DNA of 38,868 nt from Clostridia bacterium (GCA_017621705.1 JAGASR010000026.1:1-38868), one strand, 5' to 3'; shown: positions 24,879 through 33,568, numbered from the stretch's first letter. Made by a program: numbers and translations. Notes: a model not told the origin generated them from the letters alone.

Positions 24879-26159
24879 ATGGACAGAAAAATGCTTGAAC
24901 AACAGCTTAACTCCGCTGACCGTGCGGAACGTCTCGAAGCGGCAAAAGCTCTCGGTTCAATGATCAAAAGCGGCGAGATCGTTCCCGAAAAAGGTCAGGA
25001 AGACGTAAACAACCATATACATACAACTTATTCCTTCTCTCCCTATTCTCCGTCTGCTGCGGCTTATTTCGGTTATATGGCAGGTCTTTCCACCGTCGGT
25101 ATCATGGACCACGACAGTGTCGGCGGCTGCGCTGAATTCGTTGAAGCTACCGAATACCTCGGCGTTGCTTCCACCTGCGGTGCAGAATGCAGAGTAAGCG
25201 TTAAGAATTCTCCGTTCCTCGGCAAAAAGATCAATAACCCCGACCAGCTTTCCGTTATTTACTGCTCTCTTCACGGTATTCCTCATACCCAGTTCGAGAC
25301 CGTAGCAGAATTTTTCCGCCCCATTACAGCGGCAAGAAATGAACGTAACAGAAAAATGATCGCAAATCTTAACGGTATCCTCAATCCGTTCGGCATCAAC
25401 GTTGATTTCGATAACGATGTCGTTCCTCTTTCCGAGCTTCCCAACGGCGGCAGTATCACCGAACGTCATCTTCTTTGTGCAGTAAGCAAAAAGATCATCG
25501 AAAAATTCGGCAAGGGCCAGGCAGTTGTTGATTTCCTCCGCAACGATCTCAAATACAGTGTTTCCGCAAAGATCGAAGGCTTCCTTTGCGATGCTGAAAA
25601 TAAATGCTACGAATACGACCTTCTCGGCGTTCTCAAGAGCGACGTTACCCGTTTTTACGTTGAAGCAAACGAAGAAGAATGTCCCGACGTTTCAAAGATC
25701 GTCGCACTCGCAAACAAAACAGGCGCTATCATGGCATATCCCTACCTCGGCGACGTTACAAACAGCGTTACCGGCGATAAACGCGCTCAGAAATTCGAAG
25801 ACGATTTCCTTGAAGATCTTGTAAAATGGCTCAAAAAGACGGGCTTCAATGCTATTACTTATATGCCCTCCAGAAACACTATCGAACAGCTTCGCCGTCT
25901 GCGCGATCTTTGCGATAAATACGGTTTCTTCCAGATCAGCGGCGAAGATATCAATACTCCGCGCCAGAGCTTTATCTGCATGGCACAGAGAGATCCTGAA
26001 TTTGCAAATCTCCAGGATGCCGCATGGGCTCTTATCGGTCATGAAAAAGCTGCAACTGAAGATCTTGACAATAGCTTTGTTTCCGAAAAGACCGATCTCA
26101 AATATCCGTATCTCAATGACAGAATCGAATATTATGCATCTATCGGCAAAAATTCCTGA
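24879..26159 (+). CDS. PHP-domain metal-dependent phosphoesterase-like protein
   Basis: 426 residues. The PHP metal-site motifs are visible: NNHIHTTYS (about residue 46), GIMDHDSV and CGAEC, with further metal-site histidines later (SLHG). PHP enzymes hydrolyse phosphate esters using two or three metal ions; examples include histidinol-phosphatase and nucleotide phosphodiesterases. The first ~40 residues are a helical extension and the C-terminal half is longer than in YciV-type proteins, so the substrate cannot be assigned. AGGAGA precedes the ATG. It is 13 bases after lplA and 17 bases before the GH43-like gene, apparently in the same transcript. Confidence 0.8.
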   Translation: MDRKMLEQQLNSADRAERLEAAKALGSMIKSGEIVPEKGQEDVNNHIHTTYSFSPYSPSAAAYFGYMAGLSTVGIMDHDSVGGCAEFVEATEYLGVASTCGAECRVSVKNSPFLGKKINNPDQLSVIYCSLHGIPHTQFETVAEFFRPITAARNERNRKMIANLNGILNPFGINVDFDNDVVPLSELPNGGSITERHLLCAVSKKIIEKFGKGQAVVDFLRNDLKYSVSAKIEGFLCDAENKCYEYDLLGVLKSDVTRFYVEANEEECPDVSKIVALANKTGAIMAYPYLGDVTNSVTGDKRAQKFEDDFLEDLVKWLKKTGFNAITYMPSRNTIEQLRRLRDLCDKYGFFQISGEDINTPRQSFICMAQRDPEFANLQDAAWALIGHEKAATEDLDNSFVSEKTDLKYPYLNDRIEYYASIGKNS

Positions 26160-26176
26160 TTTATGGAGGAAAGATC

Positions 26177-27022
26177 ATGAAATTATCCGAAATACATGTC
26201 CGTGACCCGTTTATTTATGTTGAAGACGGAAAATATTATCTTTACGGAACAAGAGGTCAGGGTGCTTGGGGCGTCGGCTTTGGCGTTGACGTTTTCGTAA
26301 GCGAAGACCTTGAAACATGGACCGAGGCTCACGAAGTTTTCTGCGTTCCGCAGAACGATGAATGGAAATCCCATATGTGGGCTCCCGAAGTTCATAAATA
26401 TAACGGCAGTTATTATATGTTCGTCACTTTTAACAGACCGATGAACGGAACATATATCCTCAAATCAGATTCTCTTATGGGTCCGTTCTCGTTCCACAGC
26501 GAAGGTTCCATAACTCCCGTAGAATGGTCAAGCCTTGACGGCACTTTCTATATCGAAAACGGCAAACCGTATATGATCTTCTGCCATGAATGGACACAAA
26601 TCGGCAACGGTGAGATATGCGGTGTCGAACTTTCCGAGGATCTTTCCAAACCCGTCGGTGAACCGTTCTTTATCCTTCGTGCATCCGATCTTCCAGGTGT
26701 GTCGTCTTTCGGCGAAAATAAATATGTTACCGACGGACCGTTTATGTATAAAAACTCCGAAGGCAAGCTTCTCATGATCTGGTCAAGCTTCGGCGAGCAC
26801 GGTTATCTTGAAGCCGTTGCGTATTCCGAAGAGGGTATCAAGGGCCCGTGGAAACATTCCGATCACCTTATTTTCGAACAGAACGGCGGCCACGGCATGA
26901 TATTCAGAACGCTTGACGGCGAACTTAAATTCGTCTGCCACCAGCCGAACAATTCCCCGAACGAGCGCCCCGTAATCGTCGGTCTCGAAGAGAAAAACGG
27001 TCTTCTTTATCCCGTTAAATAG
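26177..27022 (+). CDS. GH43-like glycoside hydrolase
   Basis: 281 residues, one five-bladed beta-propeller. VRDPFIYVEDGKYYLYGT opens it with the base Asp10; WAPEVHKYNGSYYMF is the second-blade landmark; SLDGTFYIENGKPYM gives Asp121, expected to tune the acid. In many GH43 enzymes the acid Glu sits in an EGP motif; here that place reads TDGPF (Asp186), and a Glu occurs earlier in GNGEI (Glu146). No signal peptide, so it should be cytoplasmic, acting on short arabino- or xylo-oligosaccharides or related sugars. GGAGG precedes the ATG, and the operon ends after it at a strong terminator. Confidence 0.85.
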   Translation: MKLSEIHVRDPFIYVEDGKYYLYGTRGQGAWGVGFGVDVFVSEDLETWTEAHEVFCVPQNDEWKSHMWAPEVHKYNGSYYMFVTFNRPMNGTYILKSDSLMGPFSFHSEGSITPVEWSSLDGTFYIENGKPYMIFCHEWTQIGNGEICGVELSEDLSKPVGEPFFILRASDLPGVSSFGENKYVTDGPFMYKNSEGKLLMIWSSFGEHGYLEAVAYSEEGIKGPWKHSDHLIFEQNGGHGMIFRTLDGELKFVCHQPNNSPNERPVIVGLEEKNGLLYPVK

Positions 27023-27070
27023 TTTTACTCAAAATACTGCGACAATGTTGGGTGTACATAAAATAGTTTT

Positions 27071-27098
27071 AGTCACGGCAGATAATTCTGCCGTGACT
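27071..27098 (+). terminator. Terminator of the V-ATPase/lplA/PHP/GH43 operon
   Basis: AGTCACGGCAG (27071-27081) pairs perfectly with CTGCCGTGACT (27088-27098) around ATAATT, followed by GTTCTT. This is the first clear terminator since the operon promoter at 15019. Confidence 0.85.
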
Positions 27099-27102
27099 GT
27101 TC

Positions 27103-27131
27103 TTGAATAAGACGCAAATTCATGATAATAT
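27103..27131 (+). promoter_or_regulatory. Possible promoter of the HExxH gene
   Basis: TTGAAT (27103-27108), 17 bp, TAATAT (27126-27131). Moderate match. It lies directly after the operon terminator and overlaps an 11-bp tandem repeat. Confidence 0.45.
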
Positions 27132-27145
27132 ACAGATAATATACA
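27124..27145 (+). repeat. Perfect 11-bp tandem direct repeat
   Basis: GATAATATACA occurs twice head to tail. It covers the possible -10 element and the predicted start of the HExxH gene transcript, so it may be a binding site for a regulator; it could also be chance in AT-rich DNA. Confidence 0.5.
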
Positions 27146-27181
27146 GAAATCTGTAACCTTTAGTTTGAGGGGTGTGATTGT

Positions 27182-27865
27182 ATGGATAATATTGAAGATT
27201 ATCGCATAAGAATTGTGACAGGACAATATCAGAAGGCTCCGTTGAAACAGAAAAAGATGATACAGAAACTGTTTGGCGAAGATGCTGAATATCGCTATGA
27301 GATATATTTCCACTGGTATAATGTTCTCCATGAATTAGGACACGCCATTATGATGTTTAATGCTTCTGCCAGACCACATTCGGCAGAAGAGGAACAACTG
27401 GTCAATAATTTTGCATATGCCTATTGGCAGCATTATGGGGAACAGAAAAAAATAAAAACATTATCTTTTTTCGTCGATGAAACGATTCGTAAATTTACCA
27501 TTCCCTCAAGCGGCAATGAAGATTATATGGATTATGCAAAAAGAGTGTGGGGAACCGAAGAATTGTATTCTTTTAATAATTATGGCTGGTTTCAATTTAG
27601 TAGTGTCCAAGCCGCTATAACGGAAGCACCCAATTTAGAACAAGCATTAAATAGGATGTGTTTTGCTCAATTGTCTCCTAGAAAAGGTGAAACTCTTGAG
27701 TACGAAATTTGTGAACAAATGGCTAGTCAAGTGGTTGCAGATGCAGTGAGGTTAATGAAAGATTGGGGAGTTCTTCTTCCGGAAAGGAATGAGATTGTTT
27801 TTTGCGATGATGTAAATTGCCATATGTGTCAGGTAGAAAATTTGCATGATGGTAGAGTCTTTTAA
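27182..27865 (+). CDS. HExxH-motif protein, possible ImmA/IrrE-like metallopeptidase
   Basis: 227 residues. LHELGHAIM (about residues 50-58) is a zincin active-site motif, and 15 residues later EEEQLVNNFAYAYW resembles the E-x-x-x-N-x-F-A helix that supplies the third ligand in ImmA/IrrE-type peptidases. The rest, with many aromatic residues and a CxxC-like CHMC near the C-terminus, matches nothing I know. GAGGGG precedes the ATG. Codon use (many A/T-ending codons, TTA/TTG leucines) differs from the C-rich genes around it, which suggests recent transfer. No XRE regulator, toxin or element gene is adjacent. A regulatory protease or a self-contained domain protein is equally possible. Confidence 0.6.
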   Translation: MDNIEDYRIRIVTGQYQKAPLKQKKMIQKLFGEDAEYRYEIYFHWYNVLHELGHAIMMFNASARPHSAEEEQLVNNFAYAYWQHYGEQKKIKTLSFFVDETIRKFTIPSSGNEDYMDYAKRVWGTEELYSFNNYGWFQFSSVQAAITEAPNLEQALNRMCFAQLSPRKGETLEYEICEQMASQVVADAVRLMKDWGVLLPERNEIVFCDDVNCHMCQVENLHDGRVF

Positions 27866-28251
27866 TATCTAAGTTTACGGTGTGACGCCTTGAAATCCTT
27901 TAAAGATAATAGATTTACAAATTCCAATTAGGCTGATAAAGGGTTCGCTTCATACATCGTTCGGTGCAGTGCGTTGAATGCGGTGCTTGGCTCGCCCAAA
28001 TGGAGAGCCAAGGCTGATTGCAATTAAATATATGGACAGAAAAACGGAGCGTATCGGTTCAGATACGCTCCATTAACTGTTTAAGGACACCCGCCTAACG
28101 CCGCAGTATTTTTTTATGGAACTTACTGTATTGTTTTTCGTCTTAATATATGGGACATTTTGGTGATGTCGAAAAATGTTCGAAGTTCGTACATGGTAAA
28201 TATATATAAAGTATGATATAATAATATAGTTAAGGAGTTGTTAGAAAATAT
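27866..28251. other. Gene-free stretch of 386 bases with two hairpins
   Basis: No reading frame with a binding site is present. One hairpin (CTTGGCTC 27986-27993 with GAGCCAAG 28005-28012) lies in a GC-richer patch, and a second (GGAGCGTATC 28046-28055 with GATACGCTCC 28062-28071) looks like a terminator stem but has only a short T-run later. The patch 27930-28020 differs in style from the flanks and may be a remnant of a mobile element or an undetected small RNA; I cannot tell which. Confidence 0.5.
28194..28222 (+). promoter_or_regulatory. Extended -10 promoter of the transglutaminase-like gene
   Basis: TATAAT (28217-28222) is preceded by TG one base before it, an extended -10. The -35 place (TGGTAA, 28194-28199) is weak. 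AAGGAG follows at 28232-28237, fourteen bases before the ATG. Confidence 0.6.
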
Positions 28252-31140
28252 ATGAGCAGATTTTATGACATGAAATCATTACTGTCAAAATTACTTGTTC
28301 CCGTTGCGGTTCTTATTTTCATTATTTTTTCTTTCTCTGTGACGACTTTTGCGGAGACTACCTCCGTTGAGTTTACAATGGAAGAAGAACCGGTTTTTAT
28401 TGACGAAAAAAGCACGGATGAGATCCTTGAATTTTATGAAAATGCAACCCGTGCTGAACTTTTTTCGAAAGAAACAAATACCTTTGTCAAGAGACAGATT
28501 AAATTGAGTGAAAAAGGCTATCCCGTAGAGAAGACGGCGGTCGTTCATACTTTTAAGGTGACAGATCTTCGTTCTGTTGACGTGGATAACGTTTCAGATT
28601 TTGTTTCGGAAATAGTAGGGGATGTTTTCCTTGAATTGACTACCGGTCTCGGAATGAAATATGTTTCCACCCTGATCTATATGTACGGGGCAACTTATGA
28701 AGTTTCGTATGGTCCCGAGACGGGCGAAGTTACGGAAATGCTTCTGCATATTGCTCTTTTTGTCGGCGACGGTTTCGACAAAGTGGATACCGTTATCGAA
28801 AATTATATCAGACCGACCGTCGAAACGTGGAAAGAATATCCTCCCGTCAAACAGATAATTGAACTTAATAATTATATCCTTGACGGCAGATTCAGATATG
28901 ACGTCGCAGGCGCTCAGAGAAAAAGCACATATCAGTTTGTTATGAACGGAAAAGGCGTCTGCGAAGAATATGCGGGTCTCACCGCGCTCTTCCTTGACGA
29001 ACTTGGTTTTGAAAATATGCTCATTCGCGGCTATGCCGAAAGCAACGGCGAACGTGTCGAACATGTCTGGAACCTTGTCAATATCGAAGGTAAGTGGTAT
29101 CACCTCGATATCCTCTGGAACGGTCCCGTTGATGAAAACGGTATACATACCGATATAACTGCCGATTATCTTCTTAAATCAACAAAGACCATAAAGTCAA
29201 CTCACCTTACGCCGTCTATTTATTATTCATATACCGAAAAAGCTGATGAGGACTACGATCTTTCCGAATATATCTACAAAGGTGATATCGTAACTCCCCA
29301 GATGAAGCTCGATATGGCACGTGAAAATCTCGCTGCTGCTATCGATGCGGCTTTTGACGTTTGTTTCAGAAACAGCTGGAAATATACATCCGAATCAATC
29401 AGCAGAATTATGCCTGTTTATACCGCGGCAAAAGCAGTCTATGATAATGAAAATGCAACTATCGAAGAAATAGATGCGCAGACCGTTACCGTAAATGAAG
29501 CGGTTGAAAAATACGCTGTTGTTTTCGTCGAAGCAGATAAGTCCAAACTTTATAAATCATTGAGCCAGGCTTATGAATGTATGCTTTACGATTACGCTCT
29601 CTATACTCCCGAAACCGTTAAGGCGCTGAATGAACCTTACGAAGCGGCGGTTCTTGTTTATCAGGATCCGTATGCTACTCAGAAAGAGGTTGATAACGCG
29701 CGCAGTAACCTTAAAAAATATCTGAACAGACTTGAGAAAATAGTTGTTGAAGAGCCGGAAGATGCTACCGTTCCCGATAACACAACAACTGTTCCCGATA
29801 ATTCAGGATCGACCGAAACTCCCGGTAATGAAACCACGACAACTCCGGAAGATACACAGACTCCTCCCGTTGTTATAACTCCGCTGCCCGATGAGGGCGT
29901 TCCGGAAATAACGCCTCCTGATCCCGATGATACACAGTCTGAAATACCCGATCCGGAAGATAACATCGAGACGGATATCCCGACCGAAGATGAAACCGAG
30001 GAACCGGAACCTCCCGTAGAAGAAGAACAGCCTTCCGACAGTGACCCTGTCGAAGAAGAAACGACGGAACCCGATAATACCGAAACACCCGAAGTTGAAC
30101 AGCCCCCGATCGTTGAAGATCCCGAAACCGATCCCGAAAACGAACCCGAAGAAAATGAAGAAGAAAAACCCGTTATCGTTCCCACGGAACCCAAGTCGGC
30201 TATTTCGACCGATCTTATTATCTACGGTGTCGGCGCGCTCGTTGCTCTCGGCGGTATAATCTATCTTATCGTGTCAAAACTCCGCAATAATGAAAATGAT
30301 GATGATTTTGAAGAAATCGATGAGTCTTCTTTGAAATCCGAAATTGATGATGAAGAATCTACTGTTGAAAATACGGAAGAAGCAGTTGCGGCTGCTGTTT
30401 CAGTAGAAGAAAAATCCGAAGAAAAATCTGAAAATGCATCTGAAGAAACTGTCGAGGAAAATAAAGAAGTTTCCAAGGAAAATGCGGATAAGTCAGAAGA
30501 ATCCTCCGATAATAAAGCAGAACCCGAAACCGAAAAATCCGAAGAAGAAGCTAAAGCTGAAACTACAGAAAATGCGGAAGAAAAAGAAGTTTCTGAAGGA
30601 AACGAAAAAGAAGCCGAACCCTCCGCTATCGAAAGCACCGAAGAAAAAGAGCCGATCGTTGTTCCCGTTGTGATCGGAGATAAAACGGAAGAACAGACCG
30701 AAGAAAAATCCGAAGAAACTGAAAAAGCAGAACTTCCCGAAAAAGATACTGAAGAATCTTCGAAAGAAGAATTTTTCGAAGAAAAATTTGAAGAAGAAAT
30801 AACCGAGTCTTCCGAAGATAATTCCGAAAAAGAAGAAACTTCCGAATCAGTTTGCGAAGACAGTTCCGAAAAAGAATCTGCCACCGAAATTTCTTCCGAG
30901 GAAGCTAAACCTGAAGAAGAAACTGCAGAGACTTCTGCCGAAGAAAACTCCGATGAAGAGAAAACGGAAGCTCCCGAAAAAACAGAGGAAACTTCCGAAG
31001 ATAAAATTTCCGAATCGGAAAAAACCGAAGAGACTGAAAAAGAATCTTCTCCTGCTCCCGAGCAGCTCTCCGAAACAGAGCAGAGAAATCAGAGAAAGAT
31101 CTCCCGTTTGATGAATTATTTCAAATCAAGAAAAGAATAA
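28252..31140 (+). CDS. Membrane-anchored transglutaminase-like protein with FIVAR-like repeats and acidic tail
   Basis: 962 residues. An N-terminal signal or anchor (about 12-34) is followed by an extracellular region whose transglutaminase-like core carries the Cys-His-Asp triad: GVCEEY (Cys237), EHVWN (His271) and HLDILWN (Asp286). Two helical FIVAR-like repeats follow (about 350-420 and 430-500), then a Pro/Thr/Glu-rich stretch (500-648), one membrane helix (654-675) and a very acidic Glu/Lys/Ser-rich tail of ~287 residues ending in a basic KISRLMNYFKSRKE. By topology the tail should be cytoplasmic. Such enzymes act on cell-surface proteins or peptidoglycan as proteases or crosslinkers; the substrate is unknown. 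The acidic tail makes many false serine-rich frames on the other strand. Confidence 0.8.
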   Translation: MSRFYDMKSLLSKLLVPVAVLIFIIFSFSVTTFAETTSVEFTMEEEPVFIDEKSTDEILEFYENATRAELFSKETNTFVKRQIKLSEKGYPVEKTAVVHTFKVTDLRSVDVDNVSDFVSEIVGDVFLELTTGLGMKYVSTLIYMYGATYEVSYGPETGEVTEMLLHIALFVGDGFDKVDTVIENYIRPTVETWKEYPPVKQIIELNNYILDGRFRYDVAGAQRKSTYQFVMNGKGVCEEYAGLTALFLDELGFENMLIRGYAESNGERVEHVWNLVNIEGKWYHLDILWNGPVDENGIHTDITADYLLKSTKTIKSTHLTPSIYYSYTEKADEDYDLSEYIYKGDIVTPQMKLDMARENLAAAIDAAFDVCFRNSWKYTSESISRIMPVYTAAKAVYDNENATIEEIDAQTVTVNEAVEKYAVVFVEADKSKLYKSLSQAYECMLYDYALYTPETVKALNEPYEAAVLVYQDPYATQKEVDNARSNLKKYLNRLEKIVVEEPEDATVPDNTTTVPDNSGSTETPGNETTTTPEDTQTPPVVITPLPDEGVPEITPPDPDDTQSEIPDPEDNIETDIPTEDETEEPEPPVEEEQPSDSDPVEEETTEPDNTETPEVEQPPIVEDPETDPENEPEENEEEKPVIVPTEPKSAISTDLIIYGVGALVALGGIIYLIVSKLRNNENDDDFEEIDESSLKSEIDDEESTVENTEEAVAAAVSVEEKSEEKSENASEETVEENKEVSKENADKSEESSDNKAEPETEKSEEEAKAETTENAEEKEVSEGNEKEAEPSAIESTEEKEPIVVPVVIGDKTEEQTEEKSEETEKAELPEKDTEESSKEEFFEEKFEEEITESSEDNSEKEETSESVCEDSSEKESATEISSEEAKPEEETAETSAEENSDEEKTEAPEKTEETSEDKISESEKTEETEKESSPAPEQLSETEQRNQRKISRLMNYFKSRKE

Positions 31141-31161
31141 ATAAAGATAGGGTGATGACCG

Positions 31162-31887
31162 ATGAACGAAAAGACAAATAATTCTGTTTTTACTCCGCAT
31201 ATTTCCGAACCTCCCGTTCCATATGCAAAGACCGTTCTTATGCCGGGTGACCCTCTGCGAAGCGAGTATGTTGCGAAAAATTTCCTTGAAAATGCCGTAC
31301 TTGTCAATAATGTCCGCGGAGTTCACGGCTATACGGGCACGTTTAACGGTCGTCCTGTATCCGTAATGGCAAGCGGAATGGGCATACCGTCGATCGGAAT
31401 ATACAGTCATGAGCTGTTTTCGATGTTCGGCGTTGAAACGATCGTAAGGATCGGCTCAATGGGCGCGTATTCTCCAAAGTTAAACCTTCGCGATATCGTT
31501 CTTGCGATGGCTGTATCGACTGACTCCGCATTTATCGATCAGTTCGGGCTTCCCGGAACTTTTTCTCCGACTGCTGATTGGTCGCTGCTTAAAAAGGCGG
31601 CAGATATTGCGGAAGAGCGCGGACTGCGCTATTCTGTCGGAAATATACTTTCTTCCGACCGTTTTTACGATGATGATCCCGATTCCTATAAAAAGTGGGC
31701 AAAGATGGGTATTCTCGGCGTTGAAATGGAGTCTGCTGCACTGTATTCCGTTGCGGCACGTCTTGGCAAGAAAGCACTTACGGTTCTGACTGTTTCAGAT
31801 CTTTTTGAGACAGGCGAACGCCTTTCTGCAGAAGAACGTCAGACATCTTTTAACGATATGGTGCTTCTGGCGCTCGGTCTTGTGTAA
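31162..31887 (+). CDS. deoD: Purine nucleoside phosphorylase, DeoD type
   Basis: 241 residues, close to the usual ~235. MPGDPLRSEYVA binds phosphate, RIGSMGAY and GVEMESAALY shape the ribose site, and TVSDLF holds the catalytic Asp of hexameric PNPs. It splits purine nucleosides with phosphate to base and ribose-1-phosphate for salvage. It begins 21 bases after the transglutaminase-like gene with GGGTGA before the ATG, probably on the same transcript. The N-terminus is a little longer than in E. coli DeoD. Confidence 0.93.
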   Translation: MNEKTNNSVFTPHISEPPVPYAKTVLMPGDPLRSEYVAKNFLENAVLVNNVRGVHGYTGTFNGRPVSVMASGMGIPSIGIYSHELFSMFGVETIVRIGSMGAYSPKLNLRDIVLAMAVSTDSAFIDQFGLPGTFSPTADWSLLKKAADIAEERGLRYSVGNILSSDRFYDDDPDSYKKWAKMGILGVEMESAALYSVAARLGKKALTVLTVSDLFETGERLSAEERQTSFNDMVLLALGLV

Positions 31888-31904
31888 AAATATTATAAAA
31901 AAAC

Positions 31905-31929
31905 AAGCGGCTTTGATTCAAAGCCGCTT
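31905..31929 (+). terminator. Hairpin between PNP and NUDIX genes
   Basis: AAGCGGCTTT (31905-31914) pairs perfectly with AAAGCCGCTT (31920-31929), loop GATTC. The bases after it (TACTTTAAGAGG) are only weakly T-rich and contain the next ribosome binding site, so it may attenuate rather than stop transcription. Confidence 0.7.
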
Positions 31930-31948
31930 TACTTTAAGAGGAATTGCT

Positions 31949-32452
31949 ATGAAAGAAATCTGGGACGGTTTTTATTCCGACGGTACTCCTGCGTTTACGG
32001 ATATTATCCGTGGCGAAAAGATCCCCGAGGGGCTTTATCACCTCGTTTCCGAAATTCTTGTCCGACATACGGATGGGGATTTTCTTTTGATGCTTCGTGA
32101 TCCGTCAAAAGAAAATTACGGAGGCTTTTACGAGGCTTCTTGCGGAGGCTCTGCACTGAAAGGCGAGAATTCGTTGATGTGTGCATCTCGCGAACTATAC
32201 GAGGAGACTGGTATTCGTTCGGATAAATTCGAGCAGATCGGCCGTTTTGTTTCTCATGATACGATCTATTTCAATTATCTTTGCGTTACGGACTGCGATA
32301 AACGTTCGATAACTCTCCAGATCGGCGAAACGGCAGGCTATAAATGGGTAAACGAAGACGAGTTTATCGGATTTGTCAATTCGAATAAGATGATAGATGT
32401 TCAGAAGATCAGATATATGCCTTATCTGAAAAAGCAAGGGTATATAAAATAA
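31949..32452 (+). CDS. NUDIX hydrolase
   Basis: 167 residues from the ATG at 31949 (AAGAGGA seven bases upstream); the open frame reaches back to 31805 but there it overlaps the PNP gene and the hairpin. The Nudix box fits the pattern exactly: G-x5-E-x7-REL-x-EE-x-G-I, in GSALKGENSL...ASRELYEETGI. Such enzymes cleave nucleoside diphosphates linked to another group. Neighbouring PNP suggests a nucleotide substrate, but the substrate cannot be read from sequence. Confidence 0.9.
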   Translation: MKEIWDGFYSDGTPAFTDIIRGEKIPEGLYHLVSEILVRHTDGDFLLMLRDPSKENYGGFYEASCGGSALKGENSLMCASRELYEETGIRSDKFEQIGRFVSHDTIYFNYLCVTDCDKRSITLQIGETAGYKWVNEDEFIGFVNSNKMIDVQKIRYMPYLKKQGYIK

Positions 32453-32454
32453 GG

Positions 32455-32481
32455 CACCTTGTAACGGAGAATTACAAGGTG
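32455..32481. terminator. Hairpin between converging genes
   Basis: CACCTTGTAA (32455-32464) pairs with TTACAAGGTG (32472-32481) around CGGAGAA. On the minus strand the following bases are T-rich; on the plus strand they are not. It sits in the 36-base gap between NUDIX and the URO-D-like gene. Confidence 0.65.
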
Positions 32482-32488
32482 GCGAAAG

Positions 32489-33562
32489 TTATTCATGTGA
32501 TGTTTTTGATATATAATCTAAGATCTCTTTGCCTTCTTCCTCTGTTGAGGCATGGACTAAGAGATAAAGTCTTTTGGAAGACAAGTTTTCCATTAATATT
32601 TTAAGTTGATTTATATCTGTTCCGAGAACAAGATTTTTTCCGGCTTTCTGGATTTTTTGAAGTTCGGGTATAAATTCCGTACATGGCGGCTGTCCTGCTA
32701 CCTGAGTCCACTGAATTGCGTTGAGGTTTTCAATCGACAGTAAACAGTCCAGGTGTCGGATCTGTTCAATGCCATCGAAATGGTAAAGTGAATAATCCAA
32801 CATTTCACACTGAATTCTTAATTCGGGTTCTATGAATTCGCGGAACATTTCAGGCGAGATCATTACGGATGCATCTGACTGCAGTTGTGCGTGAAATCCG
32901 GGCGCCCAGGTCCTCAGCCAACCGATGCTGCTTCCTCCGTCGTTTACATCTTTAACTATATCGAAAACACGTTTGTGTATGTTTTCGTACGCTGTTTGTA
33001 TTTTCTCCATTGAAGCGGTTACGGTTTCGGGTTCTTCTATCATAAGCGGAAGAAGTGTTTCCTGACCGAGAAGATGAGCCAGGGCATCTATGTTGCCTGC
33101 ACAGTCCGACATCGATACGATGTAATCACCTTTGCTGTCTTCAGCCAATGCTTTGGCAACTTCCAGAGTCTGCTTAAAAAGCCAACTGTTTTCATCGAAT
33201 TCAAGGTCGTTATTGCCGCTTAAACTCGGGAAAAACCAGACGCTTTCTTCGAAAGAATAGTTTGCGTTTTTAAAAAAACCGGCATGACCCGAAGCTCCGA
33301 GGTTTAAATTTATCAAAGGGAAAGCATCTCCGCCATACCATGTGTTTTCCATGTTTGCTCGGTTTCTTTTGATGATCCATTCGGGATCTGTCCAATATTT
33401 GATCCGATCCTCTTTGTTTTTCGGAAGATTCATTATCTTTGGATCTGTTTGTTTTATTTGTTTGCCTGCGATTACGGAAACAAGACAACGGTCAGACAGC
33501 TCTCCGTTCCACCATGCAGACATTCGTTCTTTTATTCTGTCCCATTCTTTGACGTATAGCAT
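32489..33562 (-). CDS. URO-D superfamily protein (uroporphyrinogen decarboxylase-like)
   Basis: 357 residues. Similar in length and pattern to URO-D/MtaA-like proteins: YHFDGIEQIRHLDCLL, and the late blocks IQWTQVAGQPP and LVLGTDINQLKILM are typical of this superfamily's TIM barrel. True HemE features are not evident, so a corrinoid methyltransferase-related or demethylation role is more likely than haem synthesis. AAGGGA stands 11 bases before the ATG. It begins six bases after the stop of an AI-2E family gene, so it is probably in the same transcript; no corrinoid protein gene is nearby. The substrate is unknown. Confidence 0.75.
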   Translation of the reverse strand: MLYVKEWDRIKERMSAWWNGELSDRCLVSVIAGKQIKQTDPKIMNLPKNKEDRIKYWTDPEWIIKRNRANMENTWYGGDAFPLINLNLGASGHAGFFKNANYSFEESVWFFPSLSGNNDLEFDENSWLFKQTLEVAKALAEDSKGDYIVSMSDCAGNIDALAHLLGQETLLPLMIEEPETVTASMEKIQTAYENIHKRVFDIVKDVNDGGSSIGWLRTWAPGFHAQLQSDASVMISPEMFREFIEPELRIQCEMLDYSLYHFDGIEQIRHLDCLLSIENLNAIQWTQVAGQPPCTEFIPELQKIQKAGKNLVLGTDINQLKILMENLSSKRLYLLVHASTEEEGKEILDYISKTSHE

Positions 33563-33568
33563 AAATAA

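Noticed and set aside
27930..28080. tRNA or known small RNA in the gene-free stretch
   Set aside because: Hairpins are present, but no cloverleaf, T-loop sequence or known RNA family pattern could be found by eye.
29679..30884. Long serine/glycine-rich minus-strand reading frames
   Set aside because: They are shadows of the Glu/Pro/Thr-rich tail of the transglutaminase-like gene (GAA codons read as TTC/TCT), with no binding site.
30300..31080. Short recurring GAAGAA/GAAAAA units, possibly a repeat array or CRISPR
   Set aside because: The units are irregular codons of a Glu/Lys/Ser-rich protein tail, with no constant repeat length or spacers.
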